Shown one piece after another: positions 19,764-31,668 of a DNA stretch of 64,000 nucleotides. Both the position numbers and the translations under genes were made by a program. Within the stretch, counting starts at the first letter, position 1, and each line of letters opens with the position of its first letter. A model generated the notes under the pieces. That model was not told the origin of the DNA. It ran no database searches and saw only the letters and a list, made by a program, of their open reading frames with translations. The stretch comes from Magnaporthiopsis rhizophila (Eukaryota > Ascomycota > Sordariomycetes > Magnaporthales > Magnaporthaceae), in contig PYSS01000113.1 in assembly GCA_003049465.1 (NCBI GenBank), positions 41,153 through 105,152 on the forward strand, given 5' to 3'.

Positions 19764-22700
19764 GCTTTGTTGTTCTTTTCCTATTTAGATTTTGCTGAAC
19801 TTGTCGAAGTCCAGTCGTCGTTGGCTGGAGAAACGCACCCCGAAGATGGGCGGCAAGAAACAGGTATTTGGGAGGAAGAAACAACCGTGGCAAGATAACG
19901 GCTTACTGCCTATCCGAGTCGATCCGAGTCTTTCGAGCTTGAAGGTGGTATATACAACCAATGGAAGACTTTTGCCGCTTGAGAGCAGGAGCCACACAAA
20001 GAAAACGTTGAGAGGGTTAATAGAGGAAGATCTAGTGGGATAATTTGATCCCATTCGATCCGCATGCAGAGGGCACGAGACCACTAGGTCTTATATATGA
20101 AATAGGAGCCTCATGGACATGGCTTGGATACGGTCACTGCCTTGCGGGTGTAAGGAGTTACTCTGTAGCCCCGAAGGAGGTAGGTCCCAACAGCATGGGA
20201 CGTACACGGCATGGTCAGAGGCCCAGCAGGGCGTATGCGGTCTATCCAAGCTGCCAACATCCGAAGGCCGATGACATGACATGTTTGCCTGGGGCCAGTG
20301 AGGCGCATGATGGAGTACGAGCGTGGCTATAAAGGGAAGAGTACGTGGAAGGTGTGGCCCCCAACTTAGGGACCTCGGCAAAAGTCCTATCTAGTGACAG
20401 CAGAAGGAGCCGCAGCCACGGTAGCACGAATGCATGATTTGGGAGCCACCCCAGACGATGATCATGCAAGATGGGTGTGTGGAGGAAAACGTGGCCGAGT
20501 GAGTCCGGTCCGCGTATAATGGTGGGAGATCAGAGATCCGGAAGGGGCAAAGATGGACAAAAGGAACCAAGGCTGGGATCCAAGATGGGAAATTTAACCC
20601 CCCACATGACCACCGGTATGACGAGGGTTGGAAGCCCAAAAAAGGAAACCGCTTTGGCCGAGTCTGTTCATCAAGAATGTTCCAACCGATAGATTCCTGC
20701 GAGAAATACCGGGTCGGTGAGACGTTGAGGCACAGAGCAAAGTCCTAGGAGAGCAGGCATGCGTGCGTGGGTTGATACAGAGACCCCGACCGTGGCCATT
20801 GCGAGGCCATAACGAACAAAAGCTTACAAATGACCTACTGGATATGGCTCCCTGACCGAGCCGAGAGGGCGGCGGGCTGTAGTGCAGCGCATCGGAGTCA
20901 CAGCCTTCTCACCATGTAAGGGATGGCAGCCTTAACGCCACGGCTCAGCCTGGGATGTGGGTAGCGTACAGATCCTTTATGTAAGCATTCGTCTCCCTGG
21001 CGAACGCACAGTGTGTTTGTGTGGCAGCGCGTCAACTCTGTCACGTCTGTCCACACACACCACACGCCCGGAACCCCCTGCTGCTGCTGGAGGCTCTTTG
21101 CATCTTGCCCCGGGGGTGGCTGCACTTCCGGATGCCAACCGATTCCGTTGACGCTCGGCTAGCTCGTTGGCTTGGTCTCTGGCAGACCTGCGCCGCGCTA
21201 GACGAAGCTGTCAAAACACGGGAGGATTTGTGCGGGAAGCGCCATAGCCGGCTAACCCACAGGGCGCTTCAAGGAATAATGATTTGATGGCTTAGTGATG
21301 GATGAAGTGACCGATTAGCAAGCATGATGTTGGTTTCTTGGCTCTCTCGCACACGAGCAGCCGCCCCCAGTGTCATCACCGAGCGGTCATGAGGCCGGAT
21401 TAACTGCCTTGAGTCTTTGGTGCCGCATGCGAACAGCTAACAGTCGGTGTAGAGGCGGTATGACCGAGGCTGGCCCCGAACGATGTCGGAGCCGGTCACG
21501 TTGTGACTAAAAATGGGTTGCGTGTGAAATCGCTCTGTGAAGGTGGGCGGGCGGTTGGAGGTGTGTGCGTGCGTGTGATGCTGGATGTAGTAATATTCGG
21601 GGAGAGCGATAGCCGGGATCAGCAGGACGGTCTTAAGAAAAGGCAACTGCCGGTGCTGGCGGAAGGCCGCAGGGAGGGAGCGGGCGGAGCGGGCTCCTCA
21701 CGGGCTTCAACTGGCTGGTAAGCTGACACCAAAGGAGATGGGGAATGAAAAGAACGGGGACCGAAAGGGGTCGGGAAGTGAGTGATGTCAACAGATCAAG
21801 GAGACGAGCGAACCCCCTTGCTTTGCTGCTCCGCCAAGTGCAGTACATAAGCAAAGTCAGCCAGATCAGACAGATCTCGAAGCGGCTACACTGTCCACGC
21901 TGTGCAACACTGCGCCACGGGATAGGGCTGGAGGGTGGGTGCGTCAGCCGTCAGGACCCGGCCTCAGCCACGATTGGGGGTTGCACAGGAGCAACAGGAT
22001 GAAGAACGGCGATCCATGGCTTTCATAGTCGGGAGGGGTACGAGCGAGGTTTGCCGGAGGGAGAAGGAAGGAGTCCGGCGCTACGGCTTCAAATCGCAGC
22101 CTAAAAAGCGTGGGTTTTCCCTCCCTTCTCTTTGTCCAAGAGCGAGACAACAAAGAGGTGACTTGACTATCATGCGCCATGGATGCCTGACGGATGCGGT
22201 TGCCTGGGTCTGGGAGACAAGAGATAGCGGGCAAAATGAACGGAAAACGGAAACAGCCCGACTTGACCCGGCGTCGTGGTCTCGAAGGGTCAGGTTGGGG
22301 TGGCTGGCCGGCGTTTGTTGGCCGTTTGGGAATGGCGCGTGTCAATCGAGCAGTTCCAACCGACCGGTATCCGATATTAGCCCTCCTTCAGGCGGCAGCT
22401 TAGACGCATCTGGAAAAAGGATCCGGGAGAAGCATGCGTTGTAGCCGCTCTGCCGGCTCGAAGCGATCAATTTGAGTGAATGGCGGCTCATCGCCAGCCC
22501 TGGACCCGCCCCCAGCTCGGCTGACTCGATTGGATCGAGTAAAAAGAAGGTTGGGCTATCTTAGGTGGCCCGTGCACAATGCACCTCCAGTGACGGATAT
22601 GGAATGTGGAAATCGAGAGAGCCAACTTTTCCGATGGTCACGATGGTGTGGAAACGCCAAGAGATTCATGCAGGGTCTGACCAACTCCAGGTGGGATACT

Positions 22701-23680
22701 GCTGGAAAGCAGAGGGCTGTTTTTGGTCCGCTGTTTTCAACACACACACGGTCAGTCGATGACGACTCTCAACGTCAAATCACATTCAGAGCAGCCAGAC
22801 TGAGGCTTGCCAAGGCCGCTACTCCGGATGGCAGTTGTCAAAGTTCCGCGCCGCGTCCGGTGGTTTCCCCGACATGGGTTCATCAGGCCCTTTGTTCCCC
22901 TTTTAGCCTAGCGCAGACACACCACCCACCCCGGAACCCCTCCACCCGTCATAGGCTCGCGTGAAAGCTCCCATTCAGAGTGGGGGTATGTCGCCTTCCG
23001 ATATGCATCCCAAGACAGCCGTGGTTGCTGTGTCTTGCTATCGAGGCGCAAACCCGTGGAGATGGCGCTACCCGGGGGTGGACTATCTGCAGGATAAACG
23101 ATAAACCCTTCCCCGCCTCTTCTTGAGTCGCATGGCGACGTACTTAAGTCGCTCCATTTGCCCGCTCCTATGGCTCTTGCCTGCCGTGGAACGAGGAACG
23201 ACTTCTTCACTCTTCACCGACAACTCCCCTGCCTTCTTTGTGTTATCCTCTTAACCTGTTCTCCCCGTGGAGCCTACTGTGTGGGTGTCGAGTCTTGGAC
23301 CGCCAAGGGCCATCAGGTTTATTACCCCCCACATCCCCAGACCGGATAAAGGCAAGACCAGACGGGAGCTGCACGTGCATGTCGTCACCAAGCGTAAAGT
23401 TCCAGACGGTTGCATGAGTTTAGGGAACCCTCGAGGTGTGACGTTTTCAAGGCGACTTGCGACCGACCCATCTTGACTGCACCCCAAAGCCTCAAAACAA
23501 GTGGCTGAATCCGTTGTTGCGTTCGGAGTACGGATGGAAGCTCCCTGCAAGCGCCGAACCGCGAATCCAGCCAGGCCCTTCCAAAACGACTGTCGGCCCT
23601 AGAACGCGCAGTTACCCCCCTCCCCCCCGCTGTGACCCTGCCGGACGACACGACCGAAACGCCTTGTGCTAAACGCCGCA
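19764..23680. other. 3.9-kb gene-poor region
   Basis: No frame has a domain, a plausible start context or splice-consistent extension. The longest plus-strand frame (21935-22444, 169 codons) is Arg/Ser-rich and reads as chance. Base composition is close to the flanks, with no strong AT skew of the kind RIP leaves in old repeats, and I see no terminal repeats. It may hold long UTRs, a non-coding RNA or an eroded insertion. Confidence 0.5.
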
Positions 23681-25922
23681 ATGGCAGAGAAGGGAGCAAC
23701 GCTGCGGAAATGGGCCAAAAAGCTCGCCGTCGAGTCCGAACCGGGCTTGACAAATGCGCAGCTGATGGTACGTGTCCGCTGCATATCCGATTATATATCG
23801 AGAGGAAAGAAAAGAAAAAGAATACACGAGAGAAAAAGCCACAACACAGCAGGGAGCTGCCCGCAAAAACAAGGGGCAAATCCCGAGCGAACAGAACCAC
23901 ATCAACATATTATTGCCAGTTGTAAACTGACACGATTGCTCACCCATCTACCTAGTTGACAAACCATGATCTCAAGCCGGTTGAACCCGAACGCCGACAA
24001 TGGGGTCCATGGAATTTTGTGGGCTTTTGGATCGCCGATTGCTTCAACATCAACACATGGATGATCTCGTCCTCGATGTCGGTCCCAACCTCAAAACCCT
24101 AACCCCTCCTCCAATCCAAAGACAACTGATTGATTGACCCGAGAGCATCTCATCGCAGGGTGGTTGGCGGTCTGTCGTGGTGGCAGTCATGGCTCTGTGT
24201 CTGGATTGGATACACCATTGCCGGCTGCTTCATCGTTCTCACCGGCCGCATCGGAGCCACCTACCACATAGGCTTCCCCGTCGTTTCGCGTTCGTCCTTT
24301 GGCATCTGGGGCAGCCTGTGGCCCGTTTTCAACCGTGCCGCTATGGGTGAGTGAGAGCTGCTGTGATAGGTGATTCCAGCTGGGAGGTGCTGGCCCTGAG
24401 TAAGGCGCCCTTTACTAATAGATGTCCTCGCTGTTTTTTTTTTCCGCAACAGCGTGCATTTGGTACGGAGTCCAGTCGTGGATTGGCGGCCGCTGCGTCT
24501 ACATCATGATCAAGTCTATCTGGACAAGCTGGGTAAGAATAGGCAGCCACCTGCGGATGCTTGGAACTGGGAGGCACTGACTGGCATGATGACAAGCTTG
24601 CTGACGTGGATCAACTCCGAACAGGACCGCAATACTATCCCCAATACCTTCTCTGAAGCCTCAGGGGCTACAACCGCGGATTATGTGTCATTCTTCCTCT
24701 TTTGGCTCTTCTCGCTGCCCGCAATCTGGTTCCCCGTCCACAAGATCCGCCACCTGTTCACGGTCAAGTCCTACTTCGTGCCCGTCGCCGCCATCGCGTT
24801 CCTCATCTGGGCCGTCGTGCGCGCGGGGGGCGTCGGCCCCATCGTGAACACGCCCGGCCGCCTCCACGGGTCCGAGCTGGCGTGGGAGTTCGTGTTGGGC
24901 GTCATGAGCAGCATCGCCAACTTCGCCACCCTCATCGTCAATGACCCGGACTTTACGCGCTTCGCCCAGAAGCCGCGCGACGCCCTCTGGTCGCAGCTAT
25001 TCGCCATCCCCATCGGCTTCGCCCTGACGTCATTCGTCGGCATCATCGTGTCGTCGGCCTCGGCCATCGTGTACGAGGAGCCCATCTGGGACCCGCTCAA
25101 GCTGCTCGAGCGCTTCATCGAGGAAGGGGGCTCCGGCGAGCGCTTCGGCGTTTTCGTCATCGGCTTCGCCTTCGCCCTGGCCCAGCTCGGAACCAACATC
25201 GCCGCCAACTCGGTCTCGGCCGGCACCGACATGACGGCGCTGATGCCCCGGTTCCTCAACATCCGCCGCGGTGGCTACATCTGCGCCGCCGTCGGCCTGG
25301 CCATGTGCCCCTACACGCTCCTGACCGACAGCAACCAGTTCACGACCTACTTGTCGAGCTACAGCGTCTTCCTGAGCTCTATTGCTGGCGTCATGATCAG
25401 CGACTACTACGTATGCCAGACCCAGACCGTTAAGGCGAATCTCCCGATAGAAACATCTGTTTTGAATATCCCACTGACTCTTTTTGCAAGTTTGTCCGCC
25501 TCGGCTACGTCGAGATCAAGGAGCTGTACTCGGCGCGCAAGACGGGCCCTTACTACTTTACCTACGGCATCCACTGGCGCGCGTACGCCGCCTACATCGC
25601 CGGGATCCTGATCAACGTGGTCGGGTTCGCCGGCCAGGTCGGCCGCGAGGTGCCCATCGGCGCGACCTACATCTACCGCGTCAACTTCTTCGCCGGCTTC
25701 ATCGTGTCCGCCGGGGTCTACTATCTGTGCTGCCGCTTCTTCCCCATCCCGGCCACGAGCGACCGCTGGATGGAGGTCGGGGACGAGATTGAGGACATCC
25801 GCGTCGCCTACGACGACGGCTCGGATCGCCCCCACGACGCGGCCAGCGGCGATCGGGAGTATGACGACGCCCAGAGTGGTTCGCCGCTCAAGAAGAGCGC
25901 TGACGATGCGAAGATGGTTTGA
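23681..25922 (+). CDS. NCS1 family nucleobase/allantoin permease (Fur type)
   Basis: Six exons (23681-23767, 23956-24077, 24159-24346, 24453-24532, 24625-25410, 25491-25922) encode 564 residues. The junctions rebuild NINTWMISSSMVVGGLSWWQ and FNRAAMACIWYGVQSWIGG, the hallmark of NCS1 carriers. Further blocks are PVVSRSSFGIWGSLWPVFNR, FSLPAIWFPVHKIRHLF, NDPDFTRFAQKP, GTNIAANSVSAGTDMTALMP and FNIRRGGYIC-like LNIRRGGYIC. About twelve transmembrane segments fit. Family members import uracil, allantoin, uridine or related compounds with H+ at the plasma membrane; the substrate cannot be fixed here. The cytosolic tail is acidic and Lys-ended. Confidence 0.92.
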
Positions 25923-26484
25923 TTGCTTGGGTTTCATATCTGGCGCATTTCTCTGGTACCTCGTTTGGTTTTTATTATATAGCTCACCGGCGGCTTTTTT
26001 TTTTTGAATTTCTGATGTCTTGGATAGGAAGCACCCCGTCCTTTTATACATGATCTCTCTAGCCCATGCCATCTAGCATGAATGCTCCGGGACGGCATTG
26101 TATGCTGACGAGATCGCACGATACCTACAAATATGCCATGTCAGCGTTCGACCGTAGCGTTTCTCTGCACACATTCTATCCTTCTCTGGTAAACGGTAAG
26201 AAATACACGTCTAGCTGGCGACTAGGCTAGGTAATGGTGACTGCCGTTTTAATCCGAGTGAGTAAGAGTATTCGGCGATTTGGTGGGGTTCGGACGCTAG
26301 AAGCTGCCTGTGGCGGACCTCAGTATAGGCTCCACTCACAGGGGATGGATAGGCCCTGAAGCTTGCCTAAAAGCCGCATGAACCCTCCGTGAGCTGAATC
26401 TGACTTACAAGTGCTGTATGCGCAGTTTTCTCCGCTGGTGTATCTCGCGAGCATTTAAGCCCATATCAAAGATCTTTAATTTGC
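25923..26484. other. Intergenic region
   Basis: This is the 3' flank of the permease, with a short T tract near 25998-26006, and the promoter of the metallo-hydrolase. No gene is seen. Confidence 0.6.
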
Positions 26485-27723
26485 ATGGCACCAGCCGAGC
26501 GCAACTTACCGTCGACCTTGCTACGACAGTGGAAAGACAAGGGGCTGCCGGGCGCTCTAGAGGGCGGTGCTGCCGAGCACAGCGGCGAGATGCCAGATGG
26601 CGGGGTGGACACCACAACCACCAGCCCGAACAAGGAAGAAGGGCCCAAGACGGCCGCGGCAGCAAAGGCCCGGTTCGCGACACCGCTGCCACAATCACCA
26701 CGGTCCGACATCCTGGAGTGGCGGTTTCCAAAGCCACACTCGCAATACGTGCTAACGGGCCGCTCGCGGGCGGCGTGGCACACGTCGTTTGTGATCCCGC
26801 AGCTCAACCTGCTGCTCGACGCGGGACTGTGCGTCAGCAAGGTGCGGCCAAAGCACATCTTCCTGACCCACGGCCACAGCGACCACACGCTGATGCTGCC
26901 GGCCTTTGTGGACCGCGAGGACCGACCCGACGTCTACTGCCCCGCCGAGATCGCGGACAAAGTGGACGCCTTCGTCAACGCCAAGACCATCCTCGGCGCG
27001 GGTGGCGCCGGCGGCCCTGGCGCCGGGAACGACGACGACGACGGCGACGACACGTCCGACGAGCGCGAGGAGGCCGGCAGGCCCTCGGCGAGGGAGGATG
27101 GCGAGTGGGACGGCAAGGGCAAAAGGCCCCGCGGTGCGAACCAGCTCGACACCCACATCACGAGCGGCCTGAGAGCCGGCGACACGGTCACCCTGGCGCG
27201 AGCCAGAACCATCACGGTGACGGCTTTTGACTGCGACCACACCATCCCCTGTCTGGGCTTCGTCTTCAGCCAGAGCTCGCGTCGCCTCAAGGCCGAGTAC
27301 CAAGGCCTCGGGGCGGCCGAGCTCAAGAAGCTGCGCTACGCGGGCGTGGACGTCACGGCGCCGCACTCGACGCCCATCTTTGCGTTCCTAGGCGATACGA
27401 CGGCCAAGATCCTCGCGGCGGCGACAGTCGACGAGAACGGCACGGGATCGGCGGCGCAGTGGGGCCGGTGGCTGCAGGCGGGCATCCCCGTCGTTATCAC
27501 TGAGTGCTCGTTCCTGGAGGAGAAGCACCGGGCGCAGGCCGACAGGACCAAGCACACCATCTGGACCGACCTCGAGCCAGTTGTGCGGCGCTGGCCCGCC
27601 ACCACGTTTGTGCTGATCCACTTTAGCCTGCGGTACGAGGACGGCGACATCCGCCGCTTCTTCACTGCGATGCCGGACCCGCCGGGCAACGTCGTGGTGT
27701 GGGCCGACGGCAGTGAGGGGTAG
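26485..27723 (+). CDS. Metallo-beta-lactamase-fold protein, RNase Z-like
   Basis: Single exon, 412 residues. The zinc-binding motif THGHSDH is at 128-134 after LNLLLDAGLCVSKVRPKHIF, the arrangement seen in tRNase Z and its relatives. FDCDHTIPCLGFVFS and PIFAFLGDT provide the later His and Asp, and TFVLIHFSLRYEDGDIRRFF the C-terminal His region. Residues 1-75 are disordered. A low-complexity acidic insertion (about 170-215, GGAGGPGAGNDDDDGDD) sits inside the fold, where RNase Z proteins carry their exosite arm. Function as a tRNA 3'-processing enzyme is possible but not shown; many fungi have such single-domain relatives beside the long tRNase Z. Confidence 0.82.
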   Translation: MAPAERNLPSTLLRQWKDKGLPGALEGGAAEHSGEMPDGGVDTTTTSPNKEEGPKTAAAAKARFATPLPQSPRSDILEWRFPKPHSQYVLTGRSRAAWHTSFVIPQLNLLLDAGLCVSKVRPKHIFLTHGHSDHTLMLPAFVDREDRPDVYCPAEIADKVDAFVNAKTILGAGGAGGPGAGNDDDDGDDTSDEREEAGRPSAREDGEWDGKGKRPRGANQLDTHITSGLRAGDTVTLARARTITVTAFDCDHTIPCLGFVFSQSSRRLKAEYQGLGAAELKKLRYAGVDVTAPHSTPIFAFLGDTTAKILAAATVDENGTGSAAQWGRWLQAGIPVVITECSFLEEKHRAQADRTKHTIWTDLEPVVRRWPATTFVLIHFSLRYEDGDIRRFFTAMPDPPGNVVVWADGSEG

Positions 27724-28552
27724 TCCATGAGCGATCCTCCTGGGATATGTAGGCTAGATGGTAGCTACCTAAGCATCTCGGTGCTCTCACGAGAACGCTC
27801 GAGGACGAGAGGAAAAGGGCTGGGAAGCCAGAACCAGCGCTCCATGTCTGTGCCAAGAAACTCGGTTTTGCTGCCGTGCTTACTCTGCACAGATGGGCCT
27901 ACCTCATGAGTGTGTTGGCTTGACGGAATCAATAAGCCGAAGGGAGGGTGTGAAGCGGGCTGCGGCCTCGGTCGGTGCCGATTTGGTGGAAATGGTGAGG
28001 TCATACATTTCCCCTGTGGCGCTCACCACGGCTCCTATTCAGGGCCGAGACCACACAAGACCACACGAGCAGCGCATAGTTTACGCCGCTCGTCACTTGG
28101 CGCATCGAATCTAACAAGCATTTCAGGCTCCTTGTCTCGTGTTTGTTACACTGTTGATAACCCCGCCCCCGGCATTCAATTCCATCGCGGAAAAAGCGGG
28201 CCACCAACGTCATATTTGCCAGCTCTTTGGTGTTCCCAGTGACGCGCATGAGCTTTGGATGTTAATGGGCTCATCATAGCTGGGTCATCGATCTTCATCT
28301 CAGCACGGCCCCTGGAATTGCGTCACTGGGGTCCTTTTGTCACTAGCATGGCAGCCATGACGCATACCTGGCAGCTCCATTTATACAACAGACACTCCCA
28401 GCTCGATGCCCTTTCCGCCAAAGACAGACCACACCAAAGTAGCAGCTTCTCATTTTCCCTTGACTACCACGAGACTGTCTATCAACAACCATTGAGTCCC
28501 CTGTGCTCCAGAGCTTCCCGCAAACTCCCTACGCTACCCTGACGAAGCAACC
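27724..28552. other. Intergenic region
   Basis: Promoter region of the repeat protein below. A TATA-like ATTTATACAA lies near 28378-28387, roughly 170 bp before the start codon, and the last 60 bp are CA/CT-rich as in fungal 5' leaders. No gene is seen. Confidence 0.5.
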
Positions 28553-30202
28553 ATGGCGGACCTCAACACCGGCACGAACATCATCCTCTCCGAGGCTGAG
28601 ACCAAACGGAAGGACGGCGCGGAACATGCGATCCCGGGAGCCTTCCCAACGACGCCCGGAACCTCGTCCGACACGCCCAAAGACTTCATTGGCGACTCAC
28701 AGGTTGCCGCGACCAGCCAACCCGTGCCACCTCCTCAGACGGATGTCGGAGACTCGCAGCCTGCTGCTATCAACATCGCTATTTCGGCTCAGCCCGTGCC
28801 ACCCAGTCAGACCGAGGTTGGAACTGGCAATGTCGCCTCCTCGACCGGCCTCCAGCACCGAAGCCCCCCGCATGACGAGAACCCCGCCTCTCGCTTTCAG
28901 GGAGGCCCTGCGCCTCCCGCCGACAACGAGCGGAGCCCGGTGAACGAAAAAGACAAGAGTTCCAACGACACCGTCGAGCCCGCGGAGCTCGCAAAAGAAG
29001 TTGGCGAGAGTGCCGCCACAGCCGCTGTCGCTGGCGGTATCGCCGCCAAAGATGCTGCGGTCTGGACCAAGGATAAAGCGGTGGAAAATTATCCCGCCGC
29101 CCGGGATACGGTTGCCGAAAACGAAACCTGGGCCAAGGACCGTGTTGCCGAGAATTATCCCGCTGTGAGAGACCAGGCAGTGGACGCTGCCTCCAAGGCC
29201 GGCAACGCTGCCTATACTGGAGCCGCTACGGCTGGCAATGCCGCCTATGACGGAGCCGCCACGGCCGGCAACGCCGCCTATTCTGGAGTCGCTTCGGCCG
29301 CCGCCACTATCGCCAGCACTGCGCAGGCGGCTTACAATGCGACGGCCAGTGCGCTTACAACCGACACACAAACCGACACCCTCCCTCCGGCCTCGAGCGT
29401 CCCCGAGCCGGTAAAGGACTCCTTTGCTGCGGCCAAGAAATCGCCCGAGGCCGCGGCGAACCCGGTAGCTGTCGGGGACAAGCGCGCTCTCGAGTCGGAG
29501 CTTCTGGCCATTGCGGGCGACAAGGATACAAAGACTACCAGCAACAATGATACAAAGACCACCAGCAACCGCCCCGCCGAGACCAGCATCTCATCGACCC
29601 ACGACAAGCCATCCCCACTTGAGGGCAAGGGCCCCTCGGCTGGACACATGCCCAACCGCACCGAGAGCACTGATTTCGTCAAGATCCTGGGCACCGAGAC
29701 GTACAAGCCGCACGGAAGCCCTGGAAGCACCGGCCTGGGAGCTGCCGCGCAGGAGACCAGCCCCGCGCACGGCGGCGGTCCAGCGGCGCCCCACGATGCT
29801 GGCAGGGTCACTGGCGGTGCCGTCCCGAAGCAGGGCGACATGTCGCAGGACGAGCCCGAGACGTCCTACACTCACGACAAGAACACCTCGAGGCGCAGCG
29901 ATATGCACCCGCAAGGAATAGGCATGGGCGGCCAGTCCTCCAGAACCATGAGCGGAACGCCCAGGTCGCTGCAGGGCAGCTCAGGAGGTGACCATGTCGC
30001 TCCTCCGACCGGCACGGCCGCGCAGGCTCCCGGGCACGGCCCGGTCGAGCACAATCCTCCGAGCTATAGCCAGGCTCAGCGGCAAGGCCAGGCGCCTGCC
30101 AAAATCACCGTGGGAAACAACGCGGTTAAGGAGGTTGACTACAACAAACTGTCGTCTGGCACTCAGTCGGGAGTGGCCAGCACGCACTACCAGTCCAAGT
30201 AG
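28553..30202 (+). CDS. Disordered protein with 11-residue LEA-like repeats
   Basis: Single exon, 549 residues, no signal peptide. Residues 172-270 form nine consecutive 11-residue units. The sharpest three are AGNAAYTGAAT, AGNAAYDGAAT and AGNAAYSGVAS; earlier units are charged (TKDKAVENYPA, ARDTVAENETW, AKDRVAENYPA). The 11-mer period with Ala, Lys and acidic residues resembles group 3 LEA proteins, which fold into amphipathic helices on drying or at membranes. The rest is Pro/Ser/Thr/Gly-rich and predicted disordered, with IPGAFPTTPGT near the start and a Gly/Ser-rich C-terminal third. A role in stress or desiccation tolerance is inference from the repeat only. Confidence 0.8.
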   Translation: MADLNTGTNIILSEAETKRKDGAEHAIPGAFPTTPGTSSDTPKDFIGDSQVAATSQPVPPPQTDVGDSQPAAINIAISAQPVPPSQTEVGTGNVASSTGLQHRSPPHDENPASRFQGGPAPPADNERSPVNEKDKSSNDTVEPAELAKEVGESAATAAVAGGIAAKDAAVWTKDKAVENYPAARDTVAENETWAKDRVAENYPAVRDQAVDAASKAGNAAYTGAATAGNAAYDGAATAGNAAYSGVASAAATIASTAQAAYNATASALTTDTQTDTLPPASSVPEPVKDSFAAAKKSPEAAANPVAVGDKRALESELLAIAGDKDTKTTSNNDTKTTSNRPAETSISSTHDKPSPLEGKGPSAGHMPNRTESTDFVKILGTETYKPHGSPGSTGLGAAAQETSPAHGGGPAAPHDAGRVTGGAVPKQGDMSQDEPETSYTHDKNTSRRSDMHPQGIGMGGQSSRTMSGTPRSLQGSSGGDHVAPPTGTAAQAPGHGPVEHNPPSYSQAQRQGQAPAKITVGNNAVKEVDYNKLSSGTQSGVASTHYQSK

Positions 30203-31668
30203 GATACATTTGGCGACTGCAAAAAAAGACACAGGATTTGTACGATAGTTTATTTTAGGCTTTCATGGCGTCATAGTTGGAGTTCATGCAATTACAGAAT
30301 TTAAGCTCTCACCTGCAATGCAAGTGCTTCCCTCCCCGAGTGCTTGCCCATAGCCGCACGGATTTGCCATGTGGTTACCACATTTATCTATAACGGGAGC
30401 GGCATAACTTACCTCATCCAAAGATGTCGAGTACGTCAATGTCAGCGCAAGATATGCTTTCTAATTATAACATAGCTCATGCCGACAAGCTGCGAGGGCG
30501 TTGGTCGAAAGGACCAGCATGCCAAAAACAACCATCCGACCGCCTCTGGATGCCCAGATAATCACCTGGACGGACCCAAGGATATGCAACCATGACCTAG
30601 CTAGCATCAGACGTTGCTTATTATAAAGGATCACATCTTTCTCGGATAACTCCTCTGATTCTCGGCCGTAGATCAGTCCGGTGCACAAGCGCCGACCCTG
30701 GAAAATACGGGACGACGATGCATAACCGTCAGCAACTGACATCTCATATTGAAGTCTTGCGCAAGCATGCCCGAGCGAACTCTATCGGCCGCATATGCTG
30801 CTGCAGCCCTCGGTCATGCCCAGCTGGCATATGCCGTCTGCGAGAGGGCCCGGGCGCTTGCAGAACAGCCGTTCACGGCAGGTAAACGTGTCTGCTCCAT
30901 CGAAGGTGGTAACAATACACGAACCGGTGGCGTGCCCAGGCAAGGCAAAAATAGTCCAGACTAGAACGGGTTTAGATTGGTGCAGACGAGCATGAACTCT
31001 CAGGCCCCGGAGTTGCGCGCAGCTGGCCAGTAAGCAGATCGGCCGGGAACATCCAGACGGGGATGCATGTGTACATCTCTTCCCAAGGGCGGGAAGGAGG
31101 GCGGCCCGTCGTCGTCACTCCAATTCGACAACATCATATGTACCGACGGGGGCTGCCTTGGTTCTCCGTCAGCTCCCGCCGGCGGTGTCGATATTCTGAT
31201 CTCTTTGTCTGATCGTACTCTCGGCGAACTGAAGACGATAACGGGAGAGCGAGCAAGCACCACAGCCCCCCATATCGAATAAGATATTGCCCGTAGACTT
31301 ATTGCTATTCATTGGAGTGATCCGAACTTTCCAGCCAGGTGCTGTCTCCCAGCTCAGGCCGTTATCGTTCGCCCCACCTTCCGTCTCCGAGAATGGTGCT
31401 TAGCTCATCAGGCATTTGCGCTTCGGGGCCCCGTGAGGCCAGTGATAGTGATGGCCCTCCAACGAGAAGGAGATGTGTAGACAACTGCATAGGCGTGCCC
31501 GCCCGGTATCCCCAACCAAACACCAAAGAGTATGGTAGCCGGGCGGGCATAAATACGCCTGGATTCCGCCGCCTTCCTATCGATCTTGATACACTCACCA
31601 CCAAGCAACACAATCACTTATCACAGCAACAGACACAAGATCAACAGGACACCCCATAGACCTTGAAG
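30203..31668. other. Intergenic region
   Basis: 1.5 kb without a supportable gene. Several 60-100 codon frames exist on both strands, none with domain or splice support. The right end is the promoter of the small secreted protein. Confidence 0.5.
31549..31555 (+). promoter_or_regulatory. TATA-like element (ATAAATA)
   Basis: ATAAATA lies 114 bp before the ATG at 31669, a usual distance once a 60-90 bp 5' leader is allowed. Assigned by position and sequence only. Confidence 0.4.

Noticed and set aside
21935..22444. 169-codon plus-strand frame in the gene-poor region
   Set aside because: Chance-like composition and no recognisable motif.
28553..30202. Transposon-derived or collagen-like repeat
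   Set aside because: The 11-residue period and single-exon disordered context fit an LEA-like protein; no Gly-X-Y pattern or transposase motif is present.
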